64,000 bases of DNA from Fimbriimonadaceae bacterium (lineage in GTDB: Bacteria > Armatimonadota > Fimbriimonadia > Fimbriimonadales > Fimbriimonadaceae). The stretch is taken from NCBI GenBank assembly GCA_019454105.1, contig CP075364.1, positions 375,362 through 439,361 of the forward strand, read 5' to 3'. The translations under genes were made by a program, and so were the position numbers. Within the stretch, counting starts at the first letter, position 1, and the number at the start of each line of letters is the position of its first letter. Under the pieces are notes generated by a model. The model was not told the DNA's origin and did no database searches. It was given only the letters and a program-made list of their open reading frames with translations. Shown here one piece after another: positions 7,027 to 14,935 of this stretch.

Positions 7027-9483
7027 CTACTTGTCCGCCTCATAGTACACGTAGCGCTGGCCGAACTTGAACTGAACTAGCGTCAGAGCCAGGATCACGA
7101 AGAAAACGAGCCAGGCCAAGGCGCTCCCGAACCCGACCTTGAAATAGTTGAACGAGTTGACGAACAGGTGGACCACCGGCACGAGGAGCGAGTCAGAAGG
7201 TCCGGCCGAACCGCCACTCCCTCGGACGACCCAGACCCGGTCGAACTCTTGGATCGCCCCAATGAACCCGGTCACGGTGTTGAAAAAGATGACCGGGCTC
7301 AGCATCGGAAGCGTGACGTTGAAAAACTGCTTGACCGGCGAAGCCCCGTCGATGTTCGCCGCCTCGTAGAGCGTCTGCGGCACTCCTTTGAGTCCGGCAA
7401 GCCACAGGATCATGCCGCCCCCAGCCCCCCACAGGCCCATCAGAATGAGGGCGGGTTTGGCCCAGTCAGCGACTTGCAACCACCCCGGTGGCGACACTCC
7501 CAGCCAGGGCGTCAATGTTCCTTGCCAGGCGGCATTGATCAGCCCTTTTGACGGGTCTGGGGTCAGGATCCAGCTCCAAAGCACCGTCGCCCCGACCGCG
7601 GGCAGGATCGAGGGCATATAGAACACCGTTCGATAGAATCGGATACCCCGAGCTGCCGTGTTCAGAAGCATGGCGACCATGAGGCTCGTCACGATCCCCA
7701 AGGGCACCCCAATGCCTGCCAAGTAGAACACGTTCCAAAAGGCTTTGATCAGGTTTTGCCTTTCAGAGGTAAACAGATCAGAATAGTTCTCAAGCCCGAT
7801 CCATTTCGGCTCTGTCAGGACGTTGTACTGAGTAAAGCTAAAGACGAAAGACGCCACCATCGGTCCGGCCGTGAAGACCAAAAAGCCGACGATCCAAGGG
7901 GAGACAAGAAGGTAGGCCCAGATCGTCTCTTGACGGGCTAGCCGGCCCATCTTGTGCCTGGCGACCCAAACCCCGAAGCAGACCGCCAAGAGCCCGAATA
8001 GCCCCAGCGTCAGGCCGAACGGTACTCGGAAGTCGAGCTTAGGTAGCTCAAAGTAGCGGTGGTGGGCGTCGAGTTCCCGTTGCACGACCGCTTGTCCGTC
8101 ACGCAAGGCTTGGGCTGGGCTCTTCTCGCCCCGGCAGGCGGCCTCCAGGGCCTTGACGTGCTCGTCCCAAAGGGCTTGTCCGACGACGGTCGGCGGCCTG
8201 ATCCGGCCGACCTCGGCCAACTGCACGTGCATGGCGAGAGCGGCGGCGAAGTTGGGGATCGTCGGCTTGAACTCTTCGTAGAGCGCTTGGTTCGCCTCGC
8301 GGTGGGCCTGGATGCGCGGGATATAGTCGCGCCCGCGGACGCGTTCCCAATCGCGCTGGGCCCGGTTCTCAATGAGGCGGCCCTCCGCGCTGGTCGCGAA
8401 CTTGATGAACCGCCAGGCGCCCTCAACGTTCCGTGCGCCCTGGGGAATGGCGTAGCTAAAGCCGCCGATCCATGTGACGAACTGGTCTTTCTCGCCTGCG
8501 AACCGTCCCCGGCGGGCATAACGGTCGTCGGGCACCGGCGGGGGGGCGGCGCCGAAGTCGAGGTCGGGGCCATAGCGGACGAGCGACGAGAGAATCCAGT
8601 CCCCGTCGATCTTCATGGCGATCTTGCCGATGATGAAGGGGTCGCTCTCGTTGCCCTGGAAGCCGCTTTGGAACTTCTGGGCCTCGTCATAGCCGCCCAG
8701 GATCTTGTAGCCGTCGACCATGAAGCGCAGCGCCTCCTCGCTCTCCGGCGAGTGGAGGGTGCAGGTGCGCCCGTCGGGGCTCATGAAGCTCGCGTTGTTC
8801 TGGAAGGCGAACAAGTAGAGCCAACTGTTGCCGAAGTTCGGGATGAACCCGGCCGTCTTGAGGTTGCCGCGCTCGTCGCGCTCGGTGAGGACCTTCGAGT
8901 AGGCGAGGGTCTCGCTCCAGGTGCGCGGGGGCCGTTCTGGGTCGAGCCCGGCGGCGCGGAGCTCGGCCGCCTTGCGGCGAAAGATCGTGCGGTTCCAGTA
9001 GAGGATGCGGTCGTCGGCACTGGTCGGGATTCCATATACCTTGCCTTCGTACCGGGCCTCGCCCCAGGCGCTGGGGTAGTACTGCTCTTCTTTCGGGGAG
9101 AGCGGGTCGTCCTTGTCCCGGGCGATGAGGTCGTCGAGCGGTCGGAACGCGCCCCGGGCGGCCCAATCGCTGAGGCTGAAGCGGTCTTGGTTGATGACGT
9201 CGGGCGGGGCCCCGCCGACGATGGCGGTCATGAGCTTCTGGGGGTTCATCTCCCCTGCGCCCATCCTGAGGGCCCTGATCTTGAGGTCTGGGTTGCGACG
9301 CTCGAACTCGCGGACGAGCGCTTCGGTCCCCTTGGCGTCGGGGCCCGCCGCAAGTCCCCAGACGGTGATCTCGGTGCGGGCCCAAACTGACAGTGAGCCC
9401 AACAACACAATTGGAATCAGGATTGCTCGACAGGGCCTTGCCACCTGACCAGCCAGGCAAAGAGCTAACACCTTACCTCCCAA
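7027..9483 (-). CDS. fused solute-binding protein and MalF-type permease
   Basis: The 818-residue protein joins two normally separate subunits. Residues ~35-460 form an extracellular family 1 solute-binding domain (TEITVWGLAAG, then a long MalE-like body with IDGDWILSSL). After a membrane segment near 485 comes a six-helix MalF-like permease (about 520-818) with coupling loop YEAANIDGASPVKQFF. A hydrophobic N-terminus (ILIPIVLLGSLSVWA) acts as signal or anchor. The start shown is TTG 9483; GTG 9471 directly after GGGAGGTAAG is an alternative. No ATPase is encoded nearby, so a shared MsmX/MalK-like protein elsewhere is needed. The fusion should tether one binding protein per transporter. Confidence 0.9.
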   Translation of the reverse strand: MGGKVLALCLAGQVARPCRAILIPIVLLGSLSVWARTEITVWGLAAGPDAKGTEALVREFERRNPDLKIRALRMGAGEMNPQKLMTAIVGGAPPDVINQDRFSLSDWAARGAFRPLDDLIARDKDDPLSPKEEQYYPSAWGEARYEGKVYGIPTSADDRILYWNRTIFRRKAAELRAAGLDPERPPRTWSETLAYSKVLTERDERGNLKTAGFIPNFGNSWLYLFAFQNNASFMSPDGRTCTLHSPESEEALRFMVDGYKILGGYDEAQKFQSGFQGNESDPFIIGKIAMKIDGDWILSSLVRYGPDLDFGAAPPPVPDDRYARRGRFAGEKDQFVTWIGGFSYAIPQGARNVEGAWRFIKFATSAEGRLIENRAQRDWERVRGRDYIPRIQAHREANQALYEEFKPTIPNFAAALAMHVQLAEVGRIRPPTVVGQALWDEHVKALEAACRGEKSPAQALRDGQAVVQRELDAHHRYFELPKLDFRVPFGLTLGLFGLLAVCFGVWVARHKMGRLARQETIWAYLLVSPWIVGFLVFTAGPMVASFVFSFTQYNVLTEPKWIGLENYSDLFTSERQNLIKAFWNVFYLAGIGVPLGIVTSLMVAMLLNTAARGIRFYRTVFYMPSILPAVGATVLWSWILTPDPSKGLINAAWQGTLTPWLGVSPPGWLQVADWAKPALILMGLWGAGGGMILWLAGLKGVPQTLYEAANIDGASPVKQFFNVTLPMLSPVIFFNTVTGFIGAIQEFDRVWVVRGSGGSAGPSDSLLVPVVHLFVNSFNYFKVGFGSALAWLVFFVILALTLVQFKFGQRYVYYEADK

Positions 9484-9565
9484 TGATTAACAGGGGAGAA
9501 ACGGCACCAGTCAGTACCGAAGGCCGATTCCGACCGCTGCTGCCGCCGCGCATTAAGGACAGCTT

Positions 9566-10261
9566 CTACTGAACTGACTCCACAGATATGATGGTCATCT
9601 CCTCAGCCGGGCCACCCTCTGAACCGCTAGTGGAAAGGCCGACGGTGTTACCTAGTGCCGTTCGCCATCCTTGAGCATAGTCGAAAGGCCTAATGTGTGT
9701 GACGTTTCCAATCCATGTTATGGGGTTGATCTTCGTGAAGGTAACGTTGTACGTGGTTCGTCTCTGTTGCTCCAGGAATCTTCGGTCATTCAGGCCACCG
9801 ATGCCAGGAAACCATTCCGTTCGGAAGCCGTTCGCAGCGAAGTCGCAGTGGAAGGTGACCGGGCCTAATGAGCCACCTGCCAACGCGTAGTAAGCCAGGA
9901 GGCGCGCATCTTCCAAAATTGTCACCTGCTTCGTGAAGGTCTGCCCGGGAAGGATCCCGGTTGGTTGAAACGCGATGGAAAACCAGAAATTGGTGCTTCC
10001 AAAGCGACGGTGATTCGGGGCCGCTACCGAGCTGTTTCCTTCCATTCCGGCGAGCATCGAAAAGATGCCTTGATTAAGCGCACCGATGGATGAACCCATG
10101 CTGATCGTCGAACGAACGTTCCCAAACGTCACAGTTGATGGAGCACTGCCTTGCCCAAATGTGTCTGTCGCAAGGCCGTCGACAACCGTCCAATTCCCCT
10201 GTTGGGAAAAGGTCAAGATGAATGTAAACGTGAGCAGAGTGGCGAAGAGTTGTCTCGTCAC
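9566..10261 (-). CDS. secreted protein of unknown function
   Basis: The 231-residue product begins with a clear signal peptide (MTRQLFATLLTFTFILTFSQQ). The mature part is rich in T, G and F with alternating hydrophobic residues, suggesting a beta-sandwich. No known motif, cysteine pattern or PEP-CTERM tail was recognised. The start is GTG 10261, four bases after a good promoter. It lies between the sugar importer and the pilin-like gene on the same strand but has its own promoter, so it may be regulated apart from them. Base composition is less GC-rich than the flanks, which could mean later acquisition. Confidence 0.7.
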   Translation of the reverse strand: MTRQLFATLLTFTFILTFSQQGNWTVVDGLATDTFGQGSAPSTVTFGNVRSTISMGSSIGALNQGIFSMLAGMEGNSSVAAPNHRRFGSTNFWFSIAFQPTGILPGQTFTKQVTILEDARLLAYYALAGGSLGPVTFHCDFAANGFRTEWFPGIGGLNDRRFLEQQRRTTYNVTFTKINPITWIGNVTHIRPFDYAQGWRTALGNTVGLSTSGSEGGPAEEMTIISVESVQ

Positions 10262-10265
10262 TTAG

Positions 10266-10295
10266 ACTCTACCACGAGAGGATTTCTGGTGTCAA
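10266..10295 (-). promoter_or_regulatory. sigma-70-like promoter of the secreted protein gene
   Basis: The minus strand reads TTGACA (10290-10295), an 18-base spacer, then TAGAGT (10266-10271), with GTG four bases further on. The -35 box matches consensus exactly. The short distance implies a leaderless or almost leaderless mRNA. Confidence 0.6.
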
Positions 10296-10474
10296 GCACA
10301 ACTTGCGAGAAGTGAAGAAAATCTCTGCATCTTTGGATGTCTACTCGGTGCAAACAATATTCTAAGCCCTAAATGCGCTTGCCTTCACACCGCTTCGTGA
10401 TTCGCTAATGACGCTCAGGCTCGGCTGCGAAGGCATCGGACCTTCAACAGACGAGTAGCGTTTAGGCTCGCGTG

Positions 10475-10687
10475 CTATTGGCCGCGAGCCTGTTCCTCGG
10501 ACCCGGCCCCGCCCCCAAGATTCTGGTCAAACCTTTCAGTTTGAACCTTGGTCTGCTTTTCGGCGAGATCTTGCTCTGCGGGAGACATCTGGCCAGTGCC
10601 GCCGGACAGAAACCATACGCCTGCAATAGCAGCGACGGCGACGACGGCGATGATTGCAATGACGAACGGCGGCACTTCCTTTTTCAT
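10475..10687 (-). CDS. small single-pass membrane protein
   Basis: The 70-residue protein has a basic tip (MKKE), one membrane helix (FVIAIIAVVAVAAIAGVWFL) and a hydrophilic tail rich in Q and E (MSPAEQDLAEKQTKVQTERF) ending in a G/Q stretch. ATG 10687 begins one base after the TGA of the pilin-like gene, and the GGAGAG inside that gene's last codons serves as ribosome-binding site, so the two are translationally coupled. A similar arrangement occurs at 31890-32051. It could be an accessory factor for the pilin-like protein, but no function is known. Confidence 0.7.
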   Translation of the reverse strand: MKKEVPPFVIAIIAVVAVAAIAGVWFLSGGTGQMSPAEQDLAEKQTKVQTERFDQNLGGGAGSEEQARGQ

Positions 10688-10688
10688 G

Positions 10689-11567
10689 TCACTCTCCGGG
10701 GAGCTTGCAGGTGCGTTCGTCGGTGATCGGCGCCATCGAGTCGAAGCACGAAATACCCTTGTCCCAGAACGGGTCAAAGCTTCCGACCCATGCTCCGGCC
10801 TTTTGCTCGTAGCCTTCGAAGAACGTGCCTTGAGTGACGCCGTCGCTGGCAGTGCCGTTGAGCTTCTTGTACTTCACGTGACCGTCGACGAATCCCCACA
10901 CGGCCCCTTCGTTGTACTTGTTGGAGATGTTTCCGAAGGGCGCACGCCGGTCATTGCCGTTCGACCACTCCAGCTTGCGTGTGTTCTCGATTCCACCTGG
11001 TAGCGGCCAGTCGTCCGAGCCCCATTGGTCTGTTCCCGCGATGAGAGCTTGGCGCTGTTCGCCGATGGCGACCGTGTCGGCTGGGAGCGGGATGCCACCG
11101 ACGCTTCGAGGTGGATCCCATCCGGATGCGTACTGACCACGCCACCCATTACGAATCTGAACGCCAGTGAAGACGTTTCTCGCGACGTCGTAGCTCCGTC
11201 GTACGCGGCCGTGGGGAGTCTGGTAGACAGGTCGGTTGTCGGCTCCCGAGTACATGATGTCGTAGTTCTTCAGGTAGCCGTAGATTAGTTTATCCCACGA
11301 CATGCCATCGGTCGGGTCGCCACCACGTCCACGAGGGCCGTAGCCCCCACGCAGACGCGGACTGAAGAAGTCATCGTTGTCGCCCGTGTACATCATGTGA
11401 CCGATGAGAGTCTGCTTGACATTGCTGACGGCTTGAGTCTTCTTTGCGGCTTCCTTCGCTTGGGCGAAGACGGGGAAGAGGATGGCGGCGAGGATCGCGA
11501 TGATCGCGATGACGACGAGGAGCTCGATCAGCGTGAAGCCGGAGCGGTTGTGGCGATGACTAAGCAT
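10689..11567 (-). CDS. pilin-like secreted protein with N-terminal methylation signal (copy 1)
   Basis: A type IV pilin/pseudopilin leader is present: short basic leader, then [21 protein letters not shown], with cleavage expected before the F and the E at +5. This is followed by [13 protein letters not shown]. The rest is a large globular domain with [13 protein letters not shown] near the end, typical of the DUF1559-like family abundant in Armatimonadota and Planctomycetes. At 292 residues it is larger than a structural pilin. ATG 11567 is preferred over GTG 11576 because AAAGGTGA sits just upstream of it. It follows the GH13 gene with its ribosome site inside that gene's end, so it may belong to the sugar operon. 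Confidence 0.9.
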   Translation of the reverse strand: MLSHRHNRSGFTLIELLVVIAIIAILAAILFPVFAQAKEAAKKTQAVSNVKQTLIGHMMYTGDNDDFFSPRLRGGYGPRGRGGDPTDGMSWDKLIYGYLKNYDIMYSGADNRPVYQTPHGRVRRSYDVARNVFTGVQIRNGWRGQYASGWDPPRSVGGIPLPADTVAIGEQRQALIAGTDQWGSDDWPLPGGIENTRKLEWSNGNDRRAPFGNISNKYNEGAVWGFVDGHVKYKKLNGTASDGVTQGTFFEGYEQKAGAWVGSFDPFWDKGISCFDSMAPITDERTCKLPGE

Positions 11568-11572
11568 CTTGA

Positions 11573-13729
11573 TCACCTTTGATGGATTGCCTCGACAACG
11601 AGGCGGGATGGATTTCGGTCAATGGTCGGTCGGGCCGAGGCCCGGGTGGACGAGACGGCCCCGGCGCTGGGCCGGGGAGCAAGGACGACAAGGGAAAGAG
11701 GCGGCAGTTCGACCGTGAGACGGGACTGGTCGGCCGGGACGGAAGCGCCCGTGAGCCCGCAGGCCCAAACTCGGGCCGCACGGACGTCGCGGCAGCGGGC
11801 CAGTTCTGGCGTCAAGGCGAAGGACACTGGCTGGGCCTTCTCAGACCGGTTCACGGCCACGATCCGCACGTCTTCCGGCATCACCCGGGCGAAGACGAGC
11901 GTCCGGGCTCGGTCGTCGGCTGCCAAGAGAGCCGGGTCGCCGGATTGAAGGGCCGAGCTCCCGTTACGAAGTTCAGCCAGGGCCTGATAAAGCCGAAGGA
12001 ACGTGTTGTCGGCGGTCGCACGTCGCCAGTCCATCGGACGCCGGTTGTCCGGGTCGGGCCCGCCTTCCATCCCGATCTCGTCGCCGTAATAGACGCACGG
12101 CGCCCCGACCCAGGTGAACATCAGCATCGCGGCGAGCTTGGCGAGCCGGACGTCCCCACCGCACTCGGTCAGGATCCTCGGCACGTCGTGGCTGCTCACG
12201 AGGTTGAGGAGGTTGCGACTCACTGCCGGCCCGTAGGCGTGGTGCACACGCATGAGGTCTTCCCAAAAGGCGCGCGGCTTCATCGTCCCACGGGCCACGA
12301 ACCCCAACACCGAGTTGCGGAACTGGTAGTTCATGGTCGAGTCCCACTGGTCGCCCTTGAGCCACGGCGAGGCGTCCTCCCACATTTCGCCAACGATCCA
12401 CCGGTCAGGGTCGGCTTTCACCCAGGGCCGGAACTCGCGCCAGAAGTCCATCGGCACTTCGGGCGAAACGTCGAGCCGCCACCCGTGCACGGCCGCCGTT
12501 CCCTGCCAATGCTCCACGACCTCCCGCACCATGCGCCGGACGGCTGGGTTCGCATGGTTCAGCTTCGGCATCGCGCCAAATCCGGCCCATGACTCGTAGG
12601 TCGGCCTGCCCCCAAGGCTCACCGGCCAAGATCGGACGGTGTACCAATCACGGGTCGCGGCTTTCTGCTGGTCGCGCAGGAGCGCAGCGAAGGCGGGGAA
12701 GTCGGTGGCAGTGTGGTTGAAGACACCGTCCAAAACGGTCTTGATGCCAGCCTTCTCAAGCTCCCGGGTCAAGGCGGCGAACTCGTCGTTCGTCCCCAGC
12801 CGGGGATCGATCCGAAGGTAATCGGTCGTGTCGTACCGGTGGTTGCTCGGGCTCGCGAAAACCGGGTTCCAATAGACGGCCCCGACGCCCAACTCGCGCA
12901 AGTGGCCTTGGTGCTGCCGGACGCCGGCAAGATCCCCGCCGAACCAGTTACGGAAGGTCGGCCTTCCGGATTCCCAGTTCTCGACGCTATCCGGGTCGTT
13001 CGACGGGTTGCCGTTACCGAAGCGGTCAGGGAAGATCTGATAGAAGACCGTCTGCTCGACCCATGGCGGCGGTGCCGGAGACACCAGTCTCTCGGGATCG
13101 ACCTGGTACCAACCTCCATCGTGCGGCATCTTCATCGTCTTGGGCCCGTCCTTGATCTCGAACCGATACACGAACGGCGATCGTTTGTCCCACTTGGCGT
13201 CTACGGTGTGGTATCCGAAGATCTCGTCGCTGTGGGACGCAACCATCGGCAGCGGGGGCGATCCAGGGGTCACGAAACTGACCGCATCAACGTCGTGGGC
13301 GCGCGTGCGCAAGGTCAAGTGCAAGCGTCCTCGGTCGTAGCTGAGGGCCGGGGCCTCTCTGGGGTGCCAAACCGGACTCTCGGTGATCCGTCCGTCTCCC
13401 AACTTGGCTGGCGAATCATAGCCAATGGGAAGCACCACCAACATTGAGTTCGTGTTCCCCGTCCCGTCGTCGATCGACTCGGCCGATGGGTCGAGGCGCC
13501 ATGTATTCCCGTCGATAACGAACTTGTACTGATGACGGCCGACCGGAACGTCGATCGCGGCCCTCCACTGACTTTCTTGCCGCCGCATCGGGTTGGCTTC
13601 CTTGTTCCACTGGTTGAAAGTGCCGGCGACGTTGACGCTCTTGGCTGTCGGCGATGAGAACTCGAAAGTGACCTGGCGAGTCAAGACGCCACCGTCCACA
13701 ATCATCAGGGCCAAAACGACGGAGTTCAC
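11573..13729 (-). CDS. GH13 alpha-amylase-family enzyme (neopullulanase/cyclomaltodextrinase-like)
   Basis: The 718-residue enzyme begins with a CBM48/AMPK-like module ([17 protein letters not shown]), then a second beta module, then the GH13 barrel. Family signatures are all visible: DGVFNHT (region I), [11 protein letters not shown] with the nucleophile Asp, IVGEMWEDA with the acid/base Glu, and [10 protein letters not shown] with the third Asp. An all-beta C-domain ends the protein. GTG 13729 is chosen because it overlaps the LacI stop (GTGA) and follows GGAGG at ideal spacing. It should hydrolyse alpha-1,4 links in maltodextrins or cyclodextrins. A weak N-terminal hydrophobic stretch leaves export uncertain. 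Confidence 0.9.
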   Translation of the reverse strand: MNSVVLALMIVDGGVLTRQVTFEFSSPTAKSVNVAGTFNQWNKEANPMRRQESQWRAAIDVPVGRHQYKFVIDGNTWRLDPSAESIDDGTGNTNSMLVVLPIGYDSPAKLGDGRITESPVWHPREAPALSYDRGRLHLTLRTRAHDVDAVSFVTPGSPPLPMVASHSDEIFGYHTVDAKWDKRSPFVYRFEIKDGPKTMKMPHDGGWYQVDPERLVSPAPPPWVEQTVFYQIFPDRFGNGNPSNDPDSVENWESGRPTFRNWFGGDLAGVRQHQGHLRELGVGAVYWNPVFASPSNHRYDTTDYLRIDPRLGTNDEFAALTRELEKAGIKTVLDGVFNHTATDFPAFAALLRDQQKAATRDWYTVRSWPVSLGGRPTYESWAGFGAMPKLNHANPAVRRMVREVVEHWQGTAAVHGWRLDVSPEVPMDFWREFRPWVKADPDRWIVGEMWEDASPWLKGDQWDSTMNYQFRNSVLGFVARGTMKPRAFWEDLMRVHHAYGPAVSRNLLNLVSSHDVPRILTECGGDVRLAKLAAMLMFTWVGAPCVYYGDEIGMEGGPDPDNRRPMDWRRATADNTFLRLYQALAELRNGSSALQSGDPALLAADDRARTLVFARVMPEDVRIVAVNRSEKAQPVSFALTPELARCRDVRAARVWACGLTGASVPADQSRLTVELPPLSLVVLAPRPSAGAVSSTRASARPTIDRNPSRLVVEAIHQR

Positions 13730-14745
13730 AGCAAGCCTCCGGTCCTGATGCTTGATCCCCTCACCTTGAGCACGCTCGGAACAATCACTCGCTGAGGTTC
13801 GCCCTGCTCCTCTCGTGCGATCACGGCCAAGAGCGTGCTGAGGGCTGTCTGCACGAGGAGAGGAATGTCGAGGCTGACCGAGGACAGTCCGACATCCACC
13901 ATCTCGCAAACGACACTGTCGTTAAAGCCGACCAAGCCCAGGTCTTGCGGGATGCGCAACCCGGCCCGCCGGGCGGCCGCCACCACGCCCATCGCCATGT
14001 AGTCGTCGAGAACCACCAGGGCGTCCGGTGGTTCGGATCCCCGCAGGATCTCGCCCGCCGCCTCTCGCGCCGCTTCCAGCCCGAATTCGGATCGCCAGAC
14101 CCTCGGGGTGAGGCCATGACCGATGACGACCTTTAGGTAGCCCTCAAAACGGTCCTCGCTCACGGTGAGCCCCGAGTGCCCGCCCAGGTAACCGATCTTG
14201 CGGTAGCCCGAATCGAAGAGGTGTTGTGTCGCTTTGACCCCCGCGAGGACGTTGTCATTGTCGACGGACCAAACCCGGTTCGACATCGGGTTGCCGATGA
14301 GGACGAACGGGAACTGGTCTCGCTGGAGACGGACAAGCCGTTCGTCGTCGGCCTCGCTCTCAATGAGGATCAAACCGTCCACGGAGCGTGTCCGAAGCAG
14401 CGCGTCATAGACCGACCACTGGCTCTCGTCCTCTCGGATCGACTGAAGGGTCAGCCGGTAAGCGGTCTCCGAGAGCCCGTCGAGTAGTTCCGAGATCAGG
14501 CTCGTATAGAAGGGGTCCCCGTCGAGTCCAGGATGGGGCCGCTTGATCGCGAGACCGATGAGGCCGGTGCTTTTCGAACGAAGCGACCGCGCTCGGGCGT
14601 CCGGTCGATAATTGTGCTGCTCGATCGCGTCGAGGACCTTTTCGCGGATCTCAGGCTCGACCCGCTCGTCACCGGCGAGGACACGGCTCACGGTGGCCTG
14701 TGAGACCTGGGCGTATCGGGCTATGTCCTGTTGGGTGACTCTCAT
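13726..14745 (-). CDS. LacI-family transcriptional repressor
   Basis: The 339-residue protein has the LacI helix-turn-helix at the extreme N-terminus (TQQDIARYAQVSQATVSRVL), hinge residues to ~60 (RSLRSKSTGLIGLAI) and a periplasmic-binding-like effector domain (LVGFNDSVVCEMVDVGLSSV near the end). It is the first gene of a minus-strand operon with the GH13 gene, which overlaps it by four bases. It likely represses the alpha-glucan locus and responds to a maltose-type sugar; that is inferred from neighbours. A candidate operator lies in its own promoter (14786-14797), suggesting autoregulation. Confidence 0.93.
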   Translation of the reverse strand: MRVTQQDIARYAQVSQATVSRVLAGDERVEPEIREKVLDAIEQHNYRPDARARSLRSKSTGLIGLAIKRPHPGLDGDPFYTSLISELLDGLSETAYRLTLQSIREDESQWSVYDALLRTRSVDGLILIESEADDERLVRLQRDQFPFVLIGNPMSNRVWSVDNDNVLAGVKATQHLFDSGYRKIGYLGGHSGLTVSEDRFEGYLKVVIGHGLTPRVWRSEFGLEAAREAAGEILRGSEPPDALVVLDDYMAMGVVAAARRAGLRIPQDLGLVGFNDSVVCEMVDVGLSSVSLDIPLLVQTALSTLLAVIAREEQGEPQRVIVPSVLKVRGSSIRTGGLL

Positions 14746-14785
14746 CGTCGTGACCGCGCCGTCGCGGCGGCTGGTTCCAGCCTAA

Positions 14786-14797
14786 GAATTCGTATTC
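14786..14797. promoter_or_regulatory. candidate LacI-type operator with adjacent promoter
   Basis: GAATTCGTATTC is a CG-centred 12-base near-palindrome with one mismatched pair, the shape of LacI-family operators. On the minus strand it follows directly after TACTGT, which pairs with TTGCGA 18 bases further upstream as a possible promoter. A repressor bound here would cover the transcription start of the lacI-GH13 operon. Confidence 0.4.
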
Positions 14798-14935
14798 ACA
14801 GTACAACAGGCCAGCCCCGGATCGCAACAATTTTGAGAATGATTCTTGATAACCAGCGCTTATACTGGGTGAAAAGCACGGTCGGTGAGATTGTGCCCGA
14901 AAGGGCAATCCGCTGATCGCTGTGAGGCTTAAGAC

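Noticed and set aside
8059-9390. A 443-codon open frame on the plus strand opposite the binding protein-permease fusion
   Set aside because: Composition is antisense-like (rich in A, G, V, E, D and L) and no family motif is visible; the minus strand encodes a clear MalE-MalF fusion.
13730-13909. A 60-codon N-terminal extension of the GH13 gene
   Set aside because: It overlaps the lacI coding region out of frame; GTG 13729 has GGAGG at good spacing and a normal four-base overlap.
14834-14848. Firm Fur box upstream of lacI
   Set aside because: The 7-1-7 pattern has outer mismatches and no iron gene is next to it, so it is mentioned only as part of a finding and not listed as a site.
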